Source: Rhynchopus euleeides (taxonomy: Eukaryota; Euglenozoa; Diplonemea; Diplonemida; Diplonemidae). Taken from it: a DNA stretch of 64,000 bases. The notes beneath the pieces are model-generated. The model had not been told where the DNA came from. It ran no database searches and was given only the letters and a program-made list of their open reading frames with translations. This document shows, piece by piece, positions 39,795-49,761 of this stretch. Within the stretch, counting starts at the first letter, position 1; each line of letters starts with the position of its first letter. Both the position numbers and the translations under genes were made by a program. Location of the stretch: positions 806,001 through 870,000 of the forward strand of contig OY723312.1 in the NCBI GenBank assembly GCA_963210315.1, in the 5' to 3' direction.

Positions 39795-40050
39795 GCTCGC
39801 AACGTATTTTATACTTTTTTGGCGAGGTCGATTTAGGCCCGCCCGTTCGCCGAATAGTAGTACTTAGTACGTGGGGTAATCAGGCAGGGAAAAAAACAAC
39901 AAATCACAACAAATCACAACAAATCACAACTAATCACAACAAATCACTGTGAAAATGTTGTGATTTGTTGGTTAGGTACGCCGGAAGTGCCTCACTGAGG
40001 GATGCCAGGTGCACGCCTGCGCGGTGTGCTCCGCTGATGTGCGGCAGTGA

Positions 40051-40131
40051 CTGCGCTCCCCGCGCTCTATTGCCGACGCTGCCCGCGTAACCTTGCTGAT
40101 GGGTGGGGACATCGAAACGAACCCTGGCCCC
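40051..40131 (+). promoter_or_regulatory. 2A-type ribosome-skipping signal; non-AUG start likely
   Basis: GDIETNPG/P fits the 2A consensus D-x-E-x-N-P-G-P, and the residues before it (RVTLLMG) also fit 2A-like sequences, in which a helical stretch of roughly 18 residues inside the ribosome exit tunnel is needed. That stretch lies partly upstream of the first ATG (40099), in a frame open back to a TGA at 40048-40050. A functional 2A would therefore need a non-AUG start (CTG 40051, ATT 40069, CTG 40096) or an upstream exon. Skipping would release a short leader from the endonuclease/RT. Confidence 0.75.
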
Positions 40132-43100
40132 ACCAACAACCTGGTTGTAGCGACACTGAATGTGACCTCACTGGACGCGCACTTCGACGTGCTTCGTGAT
40201 GTGCCGGCGCACGTGGTGGGCCTGCAGGAGACTTGCAGCTCGCGGCGCCAACAAGAGGAGGTCGACTGGGTGCTGCGTAAGGGGGATGGGCGTCCGCAGG
40301 AGTGGGCCTTTCTGTGGGGTAAAGAGCGCCCCCCCAGGAGATCGAAAAACGCGCCGTCCGGCAACATCGCGTGTGGGCAACGTGGGGGTGGGGTGGCCAC
40401 CATGGTGCGCCAGCCGTGTGTGTCGCGCGCCGTTCCGAACAGCGCCATCACTGCGGGGTTTGAAGATGGCAGGGTCATGCACAGCATGGTGGCGCTCGGG
40501 TCGGGGGCCACGTTCCTCCATGTCTTCGTGGTGTACGCGCACTCGGGGTGCGACAACAAAACAGTGGCTGCCAGGGAGGCCCTCCTGAACTCTGTGTTGT
40601 TCGAGGCGCAGGCGCAGGTGGGTGGTGCTCCAGCGGTGGTACTGGGGGACCTCAACACGGATGTTGCGCGGTCGCCGACCCTCCGCAGAGCGCTGGAGAA
40701 TGAGTGGGTCGACGCAGCGGTGCTCCAGGCTACGAGGAGCGGTGGTGACCCCCCGCCGACCTACACCTCTACACGTGCCAGCTCGCGAATCGACTACGTC
40801 CTGATGAACCGAATCGCAGCGCAAAGTTTCGTGAGCTGCTCGACCTCGCTGGCTGGGGTGCCGAACCACTCGCTGGTGAGTGTCACGCTGGACTCGCTCG
40901 CCTTCGCGCAGGAGACCCTGAGGTACAAGGTGCCCCGTGCAATTCCTGCACCCCCCCGGTCACCTGACGCGGACGAGACACCCCCGGAGCCACCCGACCT
41001 TGCGCCGTTCTACGACGCGGTGAAACGGGAAGCAGTCGAGGATGCGTGGATGATCCTTTCTGGGATGTGCGAGCGTCATCTGCTGGACGGGAGCGAGGTG
41101 GCGGCGTCAGAGGAGCGGTCATACCTCGGGAGGGGCGCAGCGCGAGAACCGCAGCGGGTACGTGTGGCGGCGCCGAGCTCCGCCACCTTGGGCACAGTCG
41201 CGACGGCGAAGGAGCTGAGGTACAGCGCGACCATCAGCCGCATGGAGCACTACGTGCGCGCTCGCTCCTGCGTAAAAAGTGGTCCGGGCGCGGTGTCGGG
41301 GCAACTTGTCCGCTGCTGGCGCAAGTGTCGCAACGTCCTACGTGAACTACCTCAGGAGTGTGGGGTGACGAGCCACCTGCTGGGCTCCGTCCCCGACGTC
41401 GCGACTGTGAAGAAGCTGCTGCATGCTGTGCGCGGACGCCTTCACGACATCAACCGAGAGGCGTGCAAGGCGCGGAAACAGCGTTGGCGGGGGACTGTGC
41501 GCCAGATGTTCGCCTCCGACCGCAAAAGCCTTGTGACTGTCCTGAAGGGTAGCCCGGGCCAAGCCGCCGACACGGTGAAGAAGGGGAACGGTGAACTGAC
41601 GGCGAAGGTGTCGGAAATGGACGCCATCCTCATGGAAGCCTGGGCGCCCATCCACCGGATGTACACGGGCGACAGGGCGGAGCCGGAGTTTGCGCCTTTC
41701 GCACGGGAGTACGACGGGCTGTTCGAGAAGCACCCTATGCAGGTGGAAGACGTCAGCGGCTCCGACTTGCTGGAGATGCTGAAGCGGAGGAAAAAGAAGT
41801 CTGCTGCGTGTGGTGTCGACGGCTGGCGCATGGACGAGCTGCAGCGGCTGCCCCTCCCTCTCATGGACGGGTTTGCTGCCTTCTTCAACCTGGTGGAACG
41901 GACGGGGAAATGGCCGAAGGGGCTGCTCACGGCCCTGGTGTCGCTGATCCCGAAGAGCGAAGACCTCTCGCCTACGAACCTCCGGCCTATCACGGTCACC
42001 AGTGCGGTCTACCGCCTGTGGGCGTGCCGCCGTCTCATCGACATAATGAAGTGGCAGGAGACGTGGGCCCTGGACACGCAGCACGGCTTCCGCCAGGGGC
42101 ATAGGTGCGAGGATGTCCTTAACGAACTGACGACTCTGATTGAGGAGACCCTCCTGGATGATTCCAAACAGCTGTACCTGCTGGCCCTGGACTTCCAGAA
42201 GTGCTTCGACCGGGTACCCCAGAAGCTCGTCTTGGAGCTGGCGGAGGCCATGGGGCTGCACCAGCGCATCCTGCGCCCCCTCAAAACGATGTACAGTGGG
42301 CTGAAGAGACGCTTCAAGCTGCCCTTAGGTGTTGGCGGGCGCTTCGAGGTGACCAACGGGATCCTGCAGGGCTGCCCTATATCGGTCATCCTGATCAACG
42401 CCCTCCTCTCGGTCATGTTTAAGGCCGTCGACGTGCGCGTGCCATCAGTGTCTTCGCAGTCCTTCGCCGACGATGGGACGCTTGTATCTCAGGAGGATGA
42501 GGCGTCGGTGCAGCAGGCTGTCGATGTCGTGGTAGGCTTCTGCAACATCACCGGCATGGCCCTCAACGTCAAGAAGACGGTGGCGATGGGGATCCCGAGG
42601 GGCTCGTCGGGTTTCGGGAGGCGACACCCATACGTGGGACAGGCGCGTGTTCAGGACAACATCCTCCCGACTGAGACAGCGTCGAAGATCCTCGGTGCAA
42701 AGGCCTGCGTCTCTGACAAGGTGCAGGTGCGCCGCAACGACGCGCGACTCGAGAGCCACAAACCCCTGCTCATGCGACTTCCGACCTCTCCGCTGAGCAC
42801 ACGACAACGGGCGGAAATTGTGGCGTCGAATGTCGTGTCGAGCACGGTGTCGGGCGGAGCGTTTGCCCCTCTGTCGAAGACGGCGACGCAGCGTCTTCGA
42901 AGCCGTTTAACGACAGGCATCCTCGGCGTCAAGCACCCCTCCCGCAGTGTAGGCGCGATGCTCACCATCCTGCACAAAGCCCACCGTGTAGATCCGGCGA
43001 TAGCCAACTCTTACCGGATCCTGTGCAATCTCTTCGACACGTGTGTGCGCATCCCACACATGGTGGACAGGATGAACCGAATCGCTGTGCTGTACGAGGA

Positions 43101-46100
43101 TCACCCGACCCTCTCCTCTGCTGACGCCCTCGGCCCTGTGGGCATCGCGATCTCGGTCGCCCTCCCTGCTGCTGGACTAGAGTGGGGCGACGACATCCGT
43201 GACTGTGCCATCGGGGATATGTGTCTCGCCGGTGAACCACGGTCCTCCCGGAACCATGCGCTGCGCGACAATCTGCGGCGGCAGGGCTGGAAGGCGCTGG
43301 CGAAGCACCGTCCTTCCTTCTCGGGGATCGAAAACGGTGTGGACTACGACAGGACGAACGCGCTCCGCCTGGAGACGAAGGACGGGAACCTCTCGCGGGC
43401 GCTGACGGTGGTGCTTACTGGTGGTGTCTTCTTCGCGACACGATGGGGGCGCAACGGCGCCTACGTCTCTGGCAGGCGTGCGACGACAGACGAGACGTCG
43501 GACTCCTCATCCCATGCCCCATCTCCCTCACCGGCTGCTGACGCGGCTATGGAAGGGGACGAAGAGGATGAAGAAGCTGAGGAAGAGGAGGAGTGCGAGT
43601 ACGAAGAGGAGGAGGACGAGGAGCAGGGAGACGCCGATCTGCTCGGTTCTCAGGATTCCTTCGACTGGGATATCGTGTCCGATCCGGCGGCTGAAGAGGC
43701 AGACGTACGGGACCCCAAGCTGTGTGTACACTGCGATGGTGCGGACAGTGACACGCCCGATCACCTTTGGTGGGCATGCAGTGCGTTTGACTCCGTCAGG
43801 TCTCAACCTCAGTACGAACCCCTGCTGCAGCTGGACCGCTCAGGGTGGCCCCCGTGCCTTGCGAGATACGGCGTGGTGCCAGAGGGATTCCAGGTAGACG
43901 AGACCTTGCTGCACACGCTGATGGGGCGCATCGTGCTGAAGCGGTGGGAGCTCGAGGCGAAGATGCGGCGCGCTGGACCCCTCGTGCACCCCTGGACGGC
44001 TGCTCTCTCCTGGCCGGCAGAGGCTTTTGACTTCGACGTATCCAGTATCCCAGAGAAGCCAGCAGCGCGGCTGTGGCCGTATAGCGCTGCGTCTCTCAGG
44101 GCGATACTTGCGTGGCTCGCAGCGCTCCAATGGACGAAGCAAGGCACGGTGTCGAACATCGAGCTCGCCCTTGACTTCGAAATCTTCACAGGGAAGGCGT
44201 TACAGCCCTCGGAGCGCTCGGCACGAACCTCCAACCCCGCGATGGCCGAGCGTGGCAACCTCCTCTGGACGATGATGGGCTGCCTGAAGAGGCTATGCGA
44301 CCAGCTAAGCCTTCCTACCCCGTGGCCTGCGCGACGCGAGGACCGGGTCGGCTCCCTCTGCTCGGTAGGCGCTGGAGAGGTCTGGGGCGGGATGACACCC
44401 CGGCCCGTGTTCGCAGGTGGCGCAGAGACGATCGCGGCGTTAGAGGCGAGTGCAGAACAGGCATGTGCGGCCGCAGGCGTCGATGCAGACGGCAATATCG
44501 TGAGGTGGGGAACAAACGTGTTCCCAGACTACACTGGGATCCCCCGGACCACGCGAGCCTCACAATGGGATGGGCCACGCCCGCCCCCGCCGCGCAGCGC
44601 TATACCCGTACCAGTGCCGCGGTCGCTCGCGAGCACGTCTCTGGGCCCCCGGAAAGTGTGCAACGCGCATTCGAAACCGAAATGCGACGAGTGCGATAAT
44701 GCCAAGCGGAATTACGCACTGACGATAGCTGCGTGTTGCCGCGTCCACCACCACCACGCGGACGGCCTGAAGGTGATGTGTTGTGAGACACACCACATGA
44801 CGCGATGCGGCACCTGCGCCAATGTGAAGACATGCTGCGCGGCCGGCCACCATGGGCGCGCCCCCAGGGTCGACCAAGTTGCGAGCACGGATGACGACAG
44901 CAGCAGCTGCGAAGACGACTCTGACAGCGAGGGAGAGGAGGGCAGCTCTGGTGCCACTGAGCATGATGGAGACGACGCTGCAGATGCGGGCTCCACCAGC
45001 GAGGAAGTCCCTCCCTCGTCTGAGATGGATAGCGACACGACGGCTGCGGCTGCGGTGAAACGCACCGCCATCGTTCTGGACGCCTCCGACGAGGACTCGA
45101 TGGGGCAGGATGCCGTGAAACGCACCGCCATTTGTTTAGATCACTCTGACGAGGGCCCGTCCCTCTGGGGGGCTGGGATAGTGTGTGTGCGACAGCCAGA
45201 GTGGGACATGTGTGCGTCTCTTCTTCTTCTTTGGCCGGGCGTGATTGAGCATTTGGCTCTTTGCTGCCCCGACGATCAGCCCAGTGAGGGCGAGTTGGGT
45301 TCTTCTGCGGAGTCATCTGCGTTGACCCCACGCGAATTCCCTGGTTTTCTTTTCTCGCCTTCCCCTCGAATGAATACCCCTGCTTCCCCTACCCCGCGTA
45401 AGATGGGTGCAGAGCACGTTACGCTTGATGCGGATGAATCGTCGGGCTCCCAGCCTGATGATGCTCGTCTCGCTCCACCAGCAGATACAGCACCGCCTCC
45501 GGCGCCCTCTCCGGCTCCGGAGCTCGTGCTGCACACAGACCTGCTGGACGGGCTACAGACCCCGCAGTCGGGCTCGCCGCCCCTCCCAGAGAGCGCCACG
45601 CAACGGAGATCTCCGAGCCCTTGCGTGGGGCGCCGCCTTCCTTTCTCTCCCTCTCTCCCCTCTGAGTCCTCGGTGCCCCGCGCGCAGAAGCGGGTAGCAC
45701 CCATACAGGAGACAGGCGAATCTGCCCTGGGGCAACGCTCCTTTAACAACAGAAGAGTAGAACCTCAACCCCCCGTGTCCCCTGGTTCACCGATTTCAGC
45801 GTCAAGCCTTCGGCCTGACGAGGATAGTATCATGCCCCCATCAGAACTTGCTTCCCCCCTTCCTCTCTCGCCTGCACCTTCCCTTGTTGTGGATGACTCG
45901 CCGGGCTTTCAGCCCGTCGACACTCGGCTTAGTCCCCCATCAGACACTGTGTCACCCCCACCACCCTCTCCATGTCAGGAGCCCCTAGTGCCTTTAGACA
46001 CTGCAACCCCCTCTCTTCCCGACTGGCAGGCAGAAACGCCGTCTCACCAGGGGGGCGACACGCTCTCCCACGAGTGCACGTCGCCGAGCCCTTACGTGGG

Positions 46101-46581
46101 GCGTCGACTTCCTTTCTCCCCTTCCTCCCCTTCTGAGTCCTCGGTTCCCCGCGCGCAGAAACGTGTAGCGCACATGCGGGAGGCAGACGAATCTGCCCTG
46201 GAGCGATGCTCGTTTCATAACAACAGAGCAGGTTTTCCTTCCTCCCGCACGATCATCAGCACAGCTAGATCGGGCGTGCCTTCCCCTTTCCCACGGGCCT
46301 CACAGGCCTTGCGCTTCTTGGAGCGCAAGACACGTGCTGTCCGTCCTTCTCGTTCTCGTTTCCTCCAGAAGCAGGTGTTGCGTGCGGTTCCGAAGCGCAC
46401 CCGCTGCATCCCCTCTCCCACCATCTTTCGTTCGGCGGCTATTCCGCGCTCTTTTCAACGCGTCGTCGCGAAGATTGCGCCTCAGTATCAGCAGGCGCAA
46501 TCTCCGGCTTCCAGTGTGTGTGTGTCCCCCCTCCTTTACAGCGCAACGAGGAGGAGAGCGAAACCGTGTGGTGTCACGTAG
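40051..46581 (+). CDS. 2A motif, AP-type endonuclease and reverse transcriptase polyprotein
   Basis: Frame open from 40051; first ATG 40099 (2160 residues from there). The start region reads ARVTLLMGGDIETNPGP, a canonical 2A ribosome-skipping motif, with the first ATG only ten codons before its final Pro. Numbering from that ATG: about 13-280 endonuclease/exonuclease/phosphatase domain (TLNVTSL, GLQET, GDLN, RIDYVL, NHSLV); about 565-880 reverse transcriptase (CGVDGWR, LRPITVTS, LALDFQKCFDR, GILQGCPIS, FADD at 789-792); about 1150-1180 acidic run; about 1207-1226 C-x2-C...H...C knuckle (LCVHCDGADSDTPDHLWWAC); about 1520-1585 Cys/His-rich zinc-finger-like block; after about 1650 a Ser/Pro-rich tail with two copies of a VGRRLPFSPS...SESSVPRAQKRVA module. 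This is a non-LTR retrotransposon-type enzyme set. I see no RNase H and no gag ORF. The 1.3-kb-residue C-terminal extension is exceptionally long. Confidence 0.85.
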   Translation: MRSPRSIADAARVTLLMGGDIETNPGPTNNLVVATLNVTSLDAHFDVLRDVPAHVVGLQETCSSRRQQEEVDWVLRKGDGRPQEWAFLWGKERPPRRSKNAPSGNIACGQRGGGVATMVRQPCVSRAVPNSAITAGFEDGRVMHSMVALGSGATFLHVFVVYAHSGCDNKTVAAREALLNSVLFEAQAQVGGAPAVVLGDLNTDVARSPTLRRALENEWVDAAVLQATRSGGDPPPTYTSTRASSRIDYVLMNRIAAQSFVSCSTSLAGVPNHSLVSVTLDSLAFAQETLRYKVPRAIPAPPRSPDADETPPEPPDLAPFYDAVKREAVEDAWMILSGMCERHLLDGSEVAASEERSYLGRGAAREPQRVRVAAPSSATLGTVATAKELRYSATISRMEHYVRARSCVKSGPGAVSGQLVRCWRKCRNVLRELPQECGVTSHLLGSVPDVATVKKLLHAVRGRLHDINREACKARKQRWRGTVRQMFASDRKSLVTVLKGSPGQAADTVKKGNGELTAKVSEMDAILMEAWAPIHRMYTGDRAEPEFAPFAREYDGLFEKHPMQVEDVSGSDLLEMLKRRKKKSAACGVDGWRMDELQRLPLPLMDGFAAFFNLVERTGKWPKGLLTALVSLIPKSEDLSPTNLRPITVTSAVYRLWACRRLIDIMKWQETWALDTQHGFRQGHRCEDVLNELTTLIEETLLDDSKQLYLLALDFQKCFDRVPQKLVLELAEAMGLHQRILRPLKTMYSGLKRRFKLPLGVGGRFEVTNGILQGCPISVILINALLSVMFKAVDVRVPSVSSQSFADDGTLVSQEDEASVQQAVDVVVGFCNITGMALNVKKTVAMGIPRGSSGFGRRHPYVGQARVQDNILPTETASKILGAKACVSDKVQVRRNDARLESHKPLLMRLPTSPLSTRQRAEIVASNVVSSTVSGGAFAPLSKTATQRLRSRLTTGILGVKHPSRSVGAMLTILHKAHRVDPAIANSYRILCNLFDTCVRIPHMVDRMNRIAVLYEDHPTLSSADALGPVGIAISVALPAAGLEWGDDIRDCAIGDMCLAGEPRSSRNHALRDNLRRQGWKALAKHRPSFSGIENGVDYDRTNALRLETKDGNLSRALTVVLTGGVFFATRWGRNGAYVSGRRATTDETSDSSSHAPSPSPAADAAMEGDEEDEEAEEEEECEYEEEEDEEQGDADLLGSQDSFDWDIVSDPAAEEADVRDPKLCVHCDGADSDTPDHLWWACSAFDSVRSQPQYEPLLQLDRSGWPPCLARYGVVPEGFQVDETLLHTLMGRIVLKRWELEAKMRRAGPLVHPWTAALSWPAEAFDFDVSSIPEKPAARLWPYSAASLRAILAWLAALQWTKQGTVSNIELALDFEIFTGKALQPSERSARTSNPAMAERGNLLWTMMGCLKRLCDQLSLPTPWPARREDRVGSLCSVGAGEVWGGMTPRPVFAGGAETIAALEASAEQACAAAGVDADGNIVRWGTNVFPDYTGIPRTTRASQWDGPRPPPPRSAIPVPVPRSLASTSLGPRKVCNAHSKPKCDECDNAKRNYALTIAACCRVHHHHADGLKVMCCETHHMTRCGTCANVKTCCAAGHHGRAPRVDQVASTDDDSSSCEDDSDSEGEEGSSGATEHDGDDAADAGSTSEEVPPSSEMDSDTTAAAAVKRTAIVLDASDEDSMGQDAVKRTAICLDHSDEGPSLWGAGIVCVRQPEWDMCASLLLLWPGVIEHLALCCPDDQPSEGELGSSAESSALTPREFPGFLFSPSPRMNTPASPTPRKMGAEHVTLDADESSGSQPDDARLAPPADTAPPPAPSPAPELVLHTDLLDGLQTPQSGSPPLPESATQRRSPSPCVGRRLPFSPSLPSESSVPRAQKRVAPIQETGESALGQRSFNNRRVEPQPPVSPGSPISASSLRPDEDSIMPPSELASPLPLSPAPSLVVDDSPGFQPVDTRLSPPSDTVSPPPPSPCQEPLVPLDTATPSLPDWQAETPSHQGGDTLSHECTSPSPYVGRRLPFSPSSPSESSVPRAQKRVAHMREADESALERCSFHNNRAGFPSSRTIISTARSGVPSPFPRASQALRFLERKTRAVRPSRSRFLQKQVLRAVPKRTRCIPSPTIFRSAAIPRSFQRVVAKIAPQYQQAQSPASSVCVSPLLYSATRRRAKPCGVT

Positions 46582-47841
46582 AGCAAGAGTAGGATAGCGG
46601 GCCCGGTTCCTCACGGTATGGTCCTTCGGGGCCAGGCTGCGATGCCAGCACGCTAACCCAAATTGCAATACGATTTGTTGTGATTTTTTGTGATCGGTTG
46701 TGATCGGGTGTGATTTGTTGTGACGTGATGTGAATTTGTTTGGATTTCCTGTGGCTACCGTGGTTTTCGCGTTGGGTCTGAGGCAGGGCACTATGACCCA
46801 GTAGTGGTGTGGAGGTAATGATGTTGAGAACCACGACGGGTCGCAGGGGGGGTAGGGGTGGGGCATGATAGGAGGGGGGGGGGGGGCGTTCGTACACCTC
46901 AACGATCCTTGCTATCGCCATGAAATCGTACTCCGTTCGCAATATCAAGAGAACACCCTGCCCAGCAGCAACAGCAAAAAAGCAGATTTAGATGAGGGTC
47001 ACAACACTACGCACTGGCAGGAGTCTTGTTGTGGTAAAAAGCACGGCTGGTTGTGTCTACGTTTCGAGCCTTCCATACTACGTCCTCCTCTCGCCGGCTC
47101 TCATCAGGTACGGAGCGAGAATCTTTGGAACCCGGGGGGATCAATTCCCAGGAAGACACAACCAGCACTGTGCACACAACACCAGGCACCCATCTGACAC
47201 TGTCGGCACTTACACCAATCAAGAAATATGACGGGATGCTCTGTGGCCTCTGTAACGGAGGCCAGTAGCAATCCCAAGTCCGTCACATCACCGTAGACAT
47301 TCCCTTGCCACACGAGTGTGGTATGTGCAACAGAAAAGTTTCGCTGAATACCTCGCGCCCTTGGTTGGGTACGTGTGTTGACGCACCCCCGCCTGGTGAA
47401 GGTGAGGAAGGGTGCGGAGCACGGTGAGTAACAAACGACTTTTCCGAGTCCAAAAAATGAAGAAAAGGCAAAAGAGATGTGCCGGGTTTGGTGTGACGCG
47501 GGTGGGGTGGGGGGTAGGAAAAACAAGAAAGTTGTCCGGGTGGGGGGGGGGGGGGAAGTCGAAGAAAAGGAAACCCAAGAGACTGGGTGGGGGGGGGGGG
47601 GGGGGGGTGTGTGTGTGTGTGGAAAGTAACGCTCGCTGTGTGATTTGATCCCTCGCCCCCCACCCCCACTCCGCCCCACACTTGATCCCTCGCCCCACCC
47701 TCCACACCCATCCCGTATTTCCACCCGCTTGTTGTGCTCCAGGATCCAGAACAACGTGACGACTCGGTTCGCCTGATGATTAACTCCGACTGTGATTTTA
47801 TCATGCGATGACACAGCTACAAAACAAAAAAAATACATAGA
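46582..47841. other. Non-coding interior of the giant element
   Basis: 46680-46735 contains GTTGTGATT/GATCGGGTGTGATTTG repeats matching the element's right end, suggesting an old or internal terminus behind the RT ORF. Long G-runs at 46870-46883, 47540-47554 and 47589-47606. No gene recognised. Confidence 0.5.
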
Positions 47842-48789
47842 TCATGAAGAATCCCACTCCGAGACAGTCGAGGAAGCATCGTCTCCCAGTGCGATTTTTT
47901 CTTTCCGCTTTGCCTTCTTTTCTTGGGCTTTCGCTCTCAACTCTTCCCGCACACGGAGAGGGATACGGGAAGTGAGCTCCTCCCGCCTGATGCCTCCGCG
48001 TGCCGCACTCTGCTCCAGCAGCACAGTGTTCCGGTTCATGTACACACGCACTTGACTGGTGAGGACATCCCCGTATAGCACCTCAACGAAGTTACGCTGC
48101 ATCGGCGACGGCCCCTGCGGATTTTCCCGAAGGCACACGATTGCACGGAGCATGTCATCGCCGATCGCACTCGTACCGATCTTCGCCAGAACTGCACGAA
48201 TAACGGAACAGATGCCCTCGGAGGTACCAGGACTGAAGTCATGGGACAACTCCACATGCATCTGTTCTTCCGTGAAGCTTGCAAAAACCTCAAGCTCGCG
48301 GAGAACTTCTGCAATCGCGATCAGCAACACATGCTTCACACGGGCAGTGGCCTCCGCTGCTATCCAGTCGGTCTCTGGGGCGGCGGTCTGCGACGCAGCT
48401 TCGTTCTGTGAGGGCCGACCACGCTTCTTTTGTAACGAACGGTGCCCGCCGTTCCTCATTTGTGCCGGGAGTTCACTCTTCGAGACGTCCTCATCCTGCC
48501 ACTTGAATGCTTCAAGCGGCAGACGGGGTCGGGGCGAGACTTTCACGTGATCACACTCAACCGTCTCGGACAGCTCCTCAACAATGACCTCCTGGCGCGC
48601 GTCATCCTTCCACACACTGCAGATCACGCGACCTCCATCGTCAAGGACCGTCCCCGGGTTGGCATACACCCGAGACATCACTGCGGCGAGGTGAAACCAC
48701 CAGGCACGGAGAGTGGCACATGTGGCTGGGGAGGCCCTGGCGATGTTCCCTGCTCGGGCAAATGTCCCCTCGAACAGGAGGTAGTACAT
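47842..48789 (-). CDS. Unidentified 315-aa protein, probably N-terminally truncated
   Basis: No family recognised. It opens MYYLLFEGTFARAG, has a possible AT-hook-like KKRGRPSQ at about 125, helical middle (EVLRELEVFASFTEEQMHVEL) and ends with a charged helix (RVREELRAKAQEKKAKRKEKI) and an acidic tail. The frame is open upstream only to a stop at 48832-48834 that lies exactly where the AT-rich hairpin block begins (QEEENRTKVTVLAD precedes the Met), so the hairpins may have cut off its original N-terminus. It lies inside the giant element on the strand opposite to the RT. KRGRP suggests DNA binding (inference). Confidence 0.5.
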   Translation of the reverse strand: MYYLLFEGTFARAGNIARASPATCATLRAWWFHLAAVMSRVYANPGTVLDDGGRVICSVWKDDARQEVIVEELSETVECDHVKVSPRPRLPLEAFKWQDEDVSKSELPAQMRNGGHRSLQKKRGRPSQNEAASQTAAPETDWIAAEATARVKHVLLIAIAEVLRELEVFASFTEEQMHVELSHDFSPGTSEGICSVIRAVLAKIGTSAIGDDMLRAIVCLRENPQGPSPMQRNFVEVLYGDVLTSQVRVYMNRNTVLLEQSAARGGIRREELTSRIPLRVREELRAKAQEKKAKRKEKIALGDDASSTVSEWDSS

Positions 48790-48830
48790 ATCCGCCAGGA
48801 CTGTGACCTTAGTGCGGTTCTCCTCCTCCT

Positions 48831-49110
48831 GTCATGCAAGTATTTTACATGTATAATACTTGCATGACAAGTATTATACATGTAAAATACATGTAAATGC
48901 CTGAAATATACATGTAAAATACATGTATATCAAGTAAAAATACAAGTATAATAGTTGACATGCAAGTATTATACTTGTATTTTTACTTGATATACATGTA
49001 TTTTACATGTATATTTCAGGCATATACATGTATTATACATGTATAATAGTTGACATGCAAGTATTATACATGTATAATACATGTATATACTTGTAGTTAT
49101 ACATGTAAAA
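48831..49110. repeat. AT-rich block of perfect hairpins with a shared loop
   Basis: Three adjacent hairpins. The middle one (48898-49022) has perfect 55-bp arms, the next (49022-49088) perfect 26-bp arms; both enclose the same 15-nt loop AGTTGACATGCAAGT. A smaller one at 48831-48868 (GTCATGCAAGTATT arms) carries the same ATGCAAGT word in its stem. Composed mostly of ACATGTA words, in strong contrast with the GC-rich surroundings. Confidence 0.92.
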
Positions 49111-49187
49111 TTTACAAGATCCCACCGTGTTGGGGGGAGCCCCCCCCCCCCCCCCACCAGCAAAAAAACACGAACACAAACCAATCA

Positions 49188-49246
49188 CAACAAATCACAA
49201 CAAATCGCAACAAATCACAACAAATCACAACAAATCACAACAAATC
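49188..49246 (+). repeat. AATCACAACA repeats inside the giant element
   Basis: Seven near-perfect 10-bp units, the same word as in the terminal repeats at 39893-39950 and, inverted, at 46680-46735 and 51200-51245. Confidence 0.85.
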
Positions 49247-49761
49247 GTCAGCTGATTGAGGGTGTGATATGAGGGTTCTATCCAACAAGGATATCAAGGC
49301 GGCACTTTCAAAGTCCTGCCAAGGACAGCGCCACGTGGGTGTGTGCTTCTGATATATGTTATGTCATCATGTGAACCCTCCCCAGCGTGTGCCAACATCC
49401 CTGACACGCTCACGAAAAGCATGACACGGAGAAAACAGGTGCCGAAACAACCTGCCGAGCACACGGGTAGTGCCACGTTGATCCACGCAGCGATCTCCCA
49501 TGACAGGAAGCCTTGTCGCCACGGCAGAGTCGCCGCAGACTGTGGGAGAGGTGTCGCCAGTCACCTTGAGGTTGCAGTGTGTCATCAGGCTAAGACCCGT
49601 GCCCTCTTCACCTCCCCTGTTAGGTTGCTCCCATATCGTTGCCTGCTTTGGGGCCTGAAGGACATAGGGGTCCAGCAGGCACTTGAGCATCGCAAGGCAT
49701 GAGTGGCTGTTTCAAACTCCTGGTGCAAGCACCCGTCATGGTCTGGGGAAGCCCTCCCAGG
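49247..49761 (+). repeat. Foldback arm, left (515 bp)
   Basis: Begins GTCAGCTGATTGAGGG; its reverse complement is at 50682-51196, same length, no net indel, with at least one substitution (near 49457). Both arms carry a mirrored 119-codon open frame (MLLIYVMSSCEPSPACANIP) of unknown status. Confidence 0.95.

Noticed and set aside
40051..40131. 2A motif as a trace of an integrated picornavirus-type virus
   Set aside because: It is followed directly by an AP-type endonuclease and a non-LTR-type reverse transcriptase; 2A-like motifs are known in such retrotransposons and no viral domain is present.
43809..45331. Long minus-strand ORFs opposite the RT ORF
   Set aside because: Low-complexity antisense frames of a GC-rich gene; the sense frame has the catalytic motifs.
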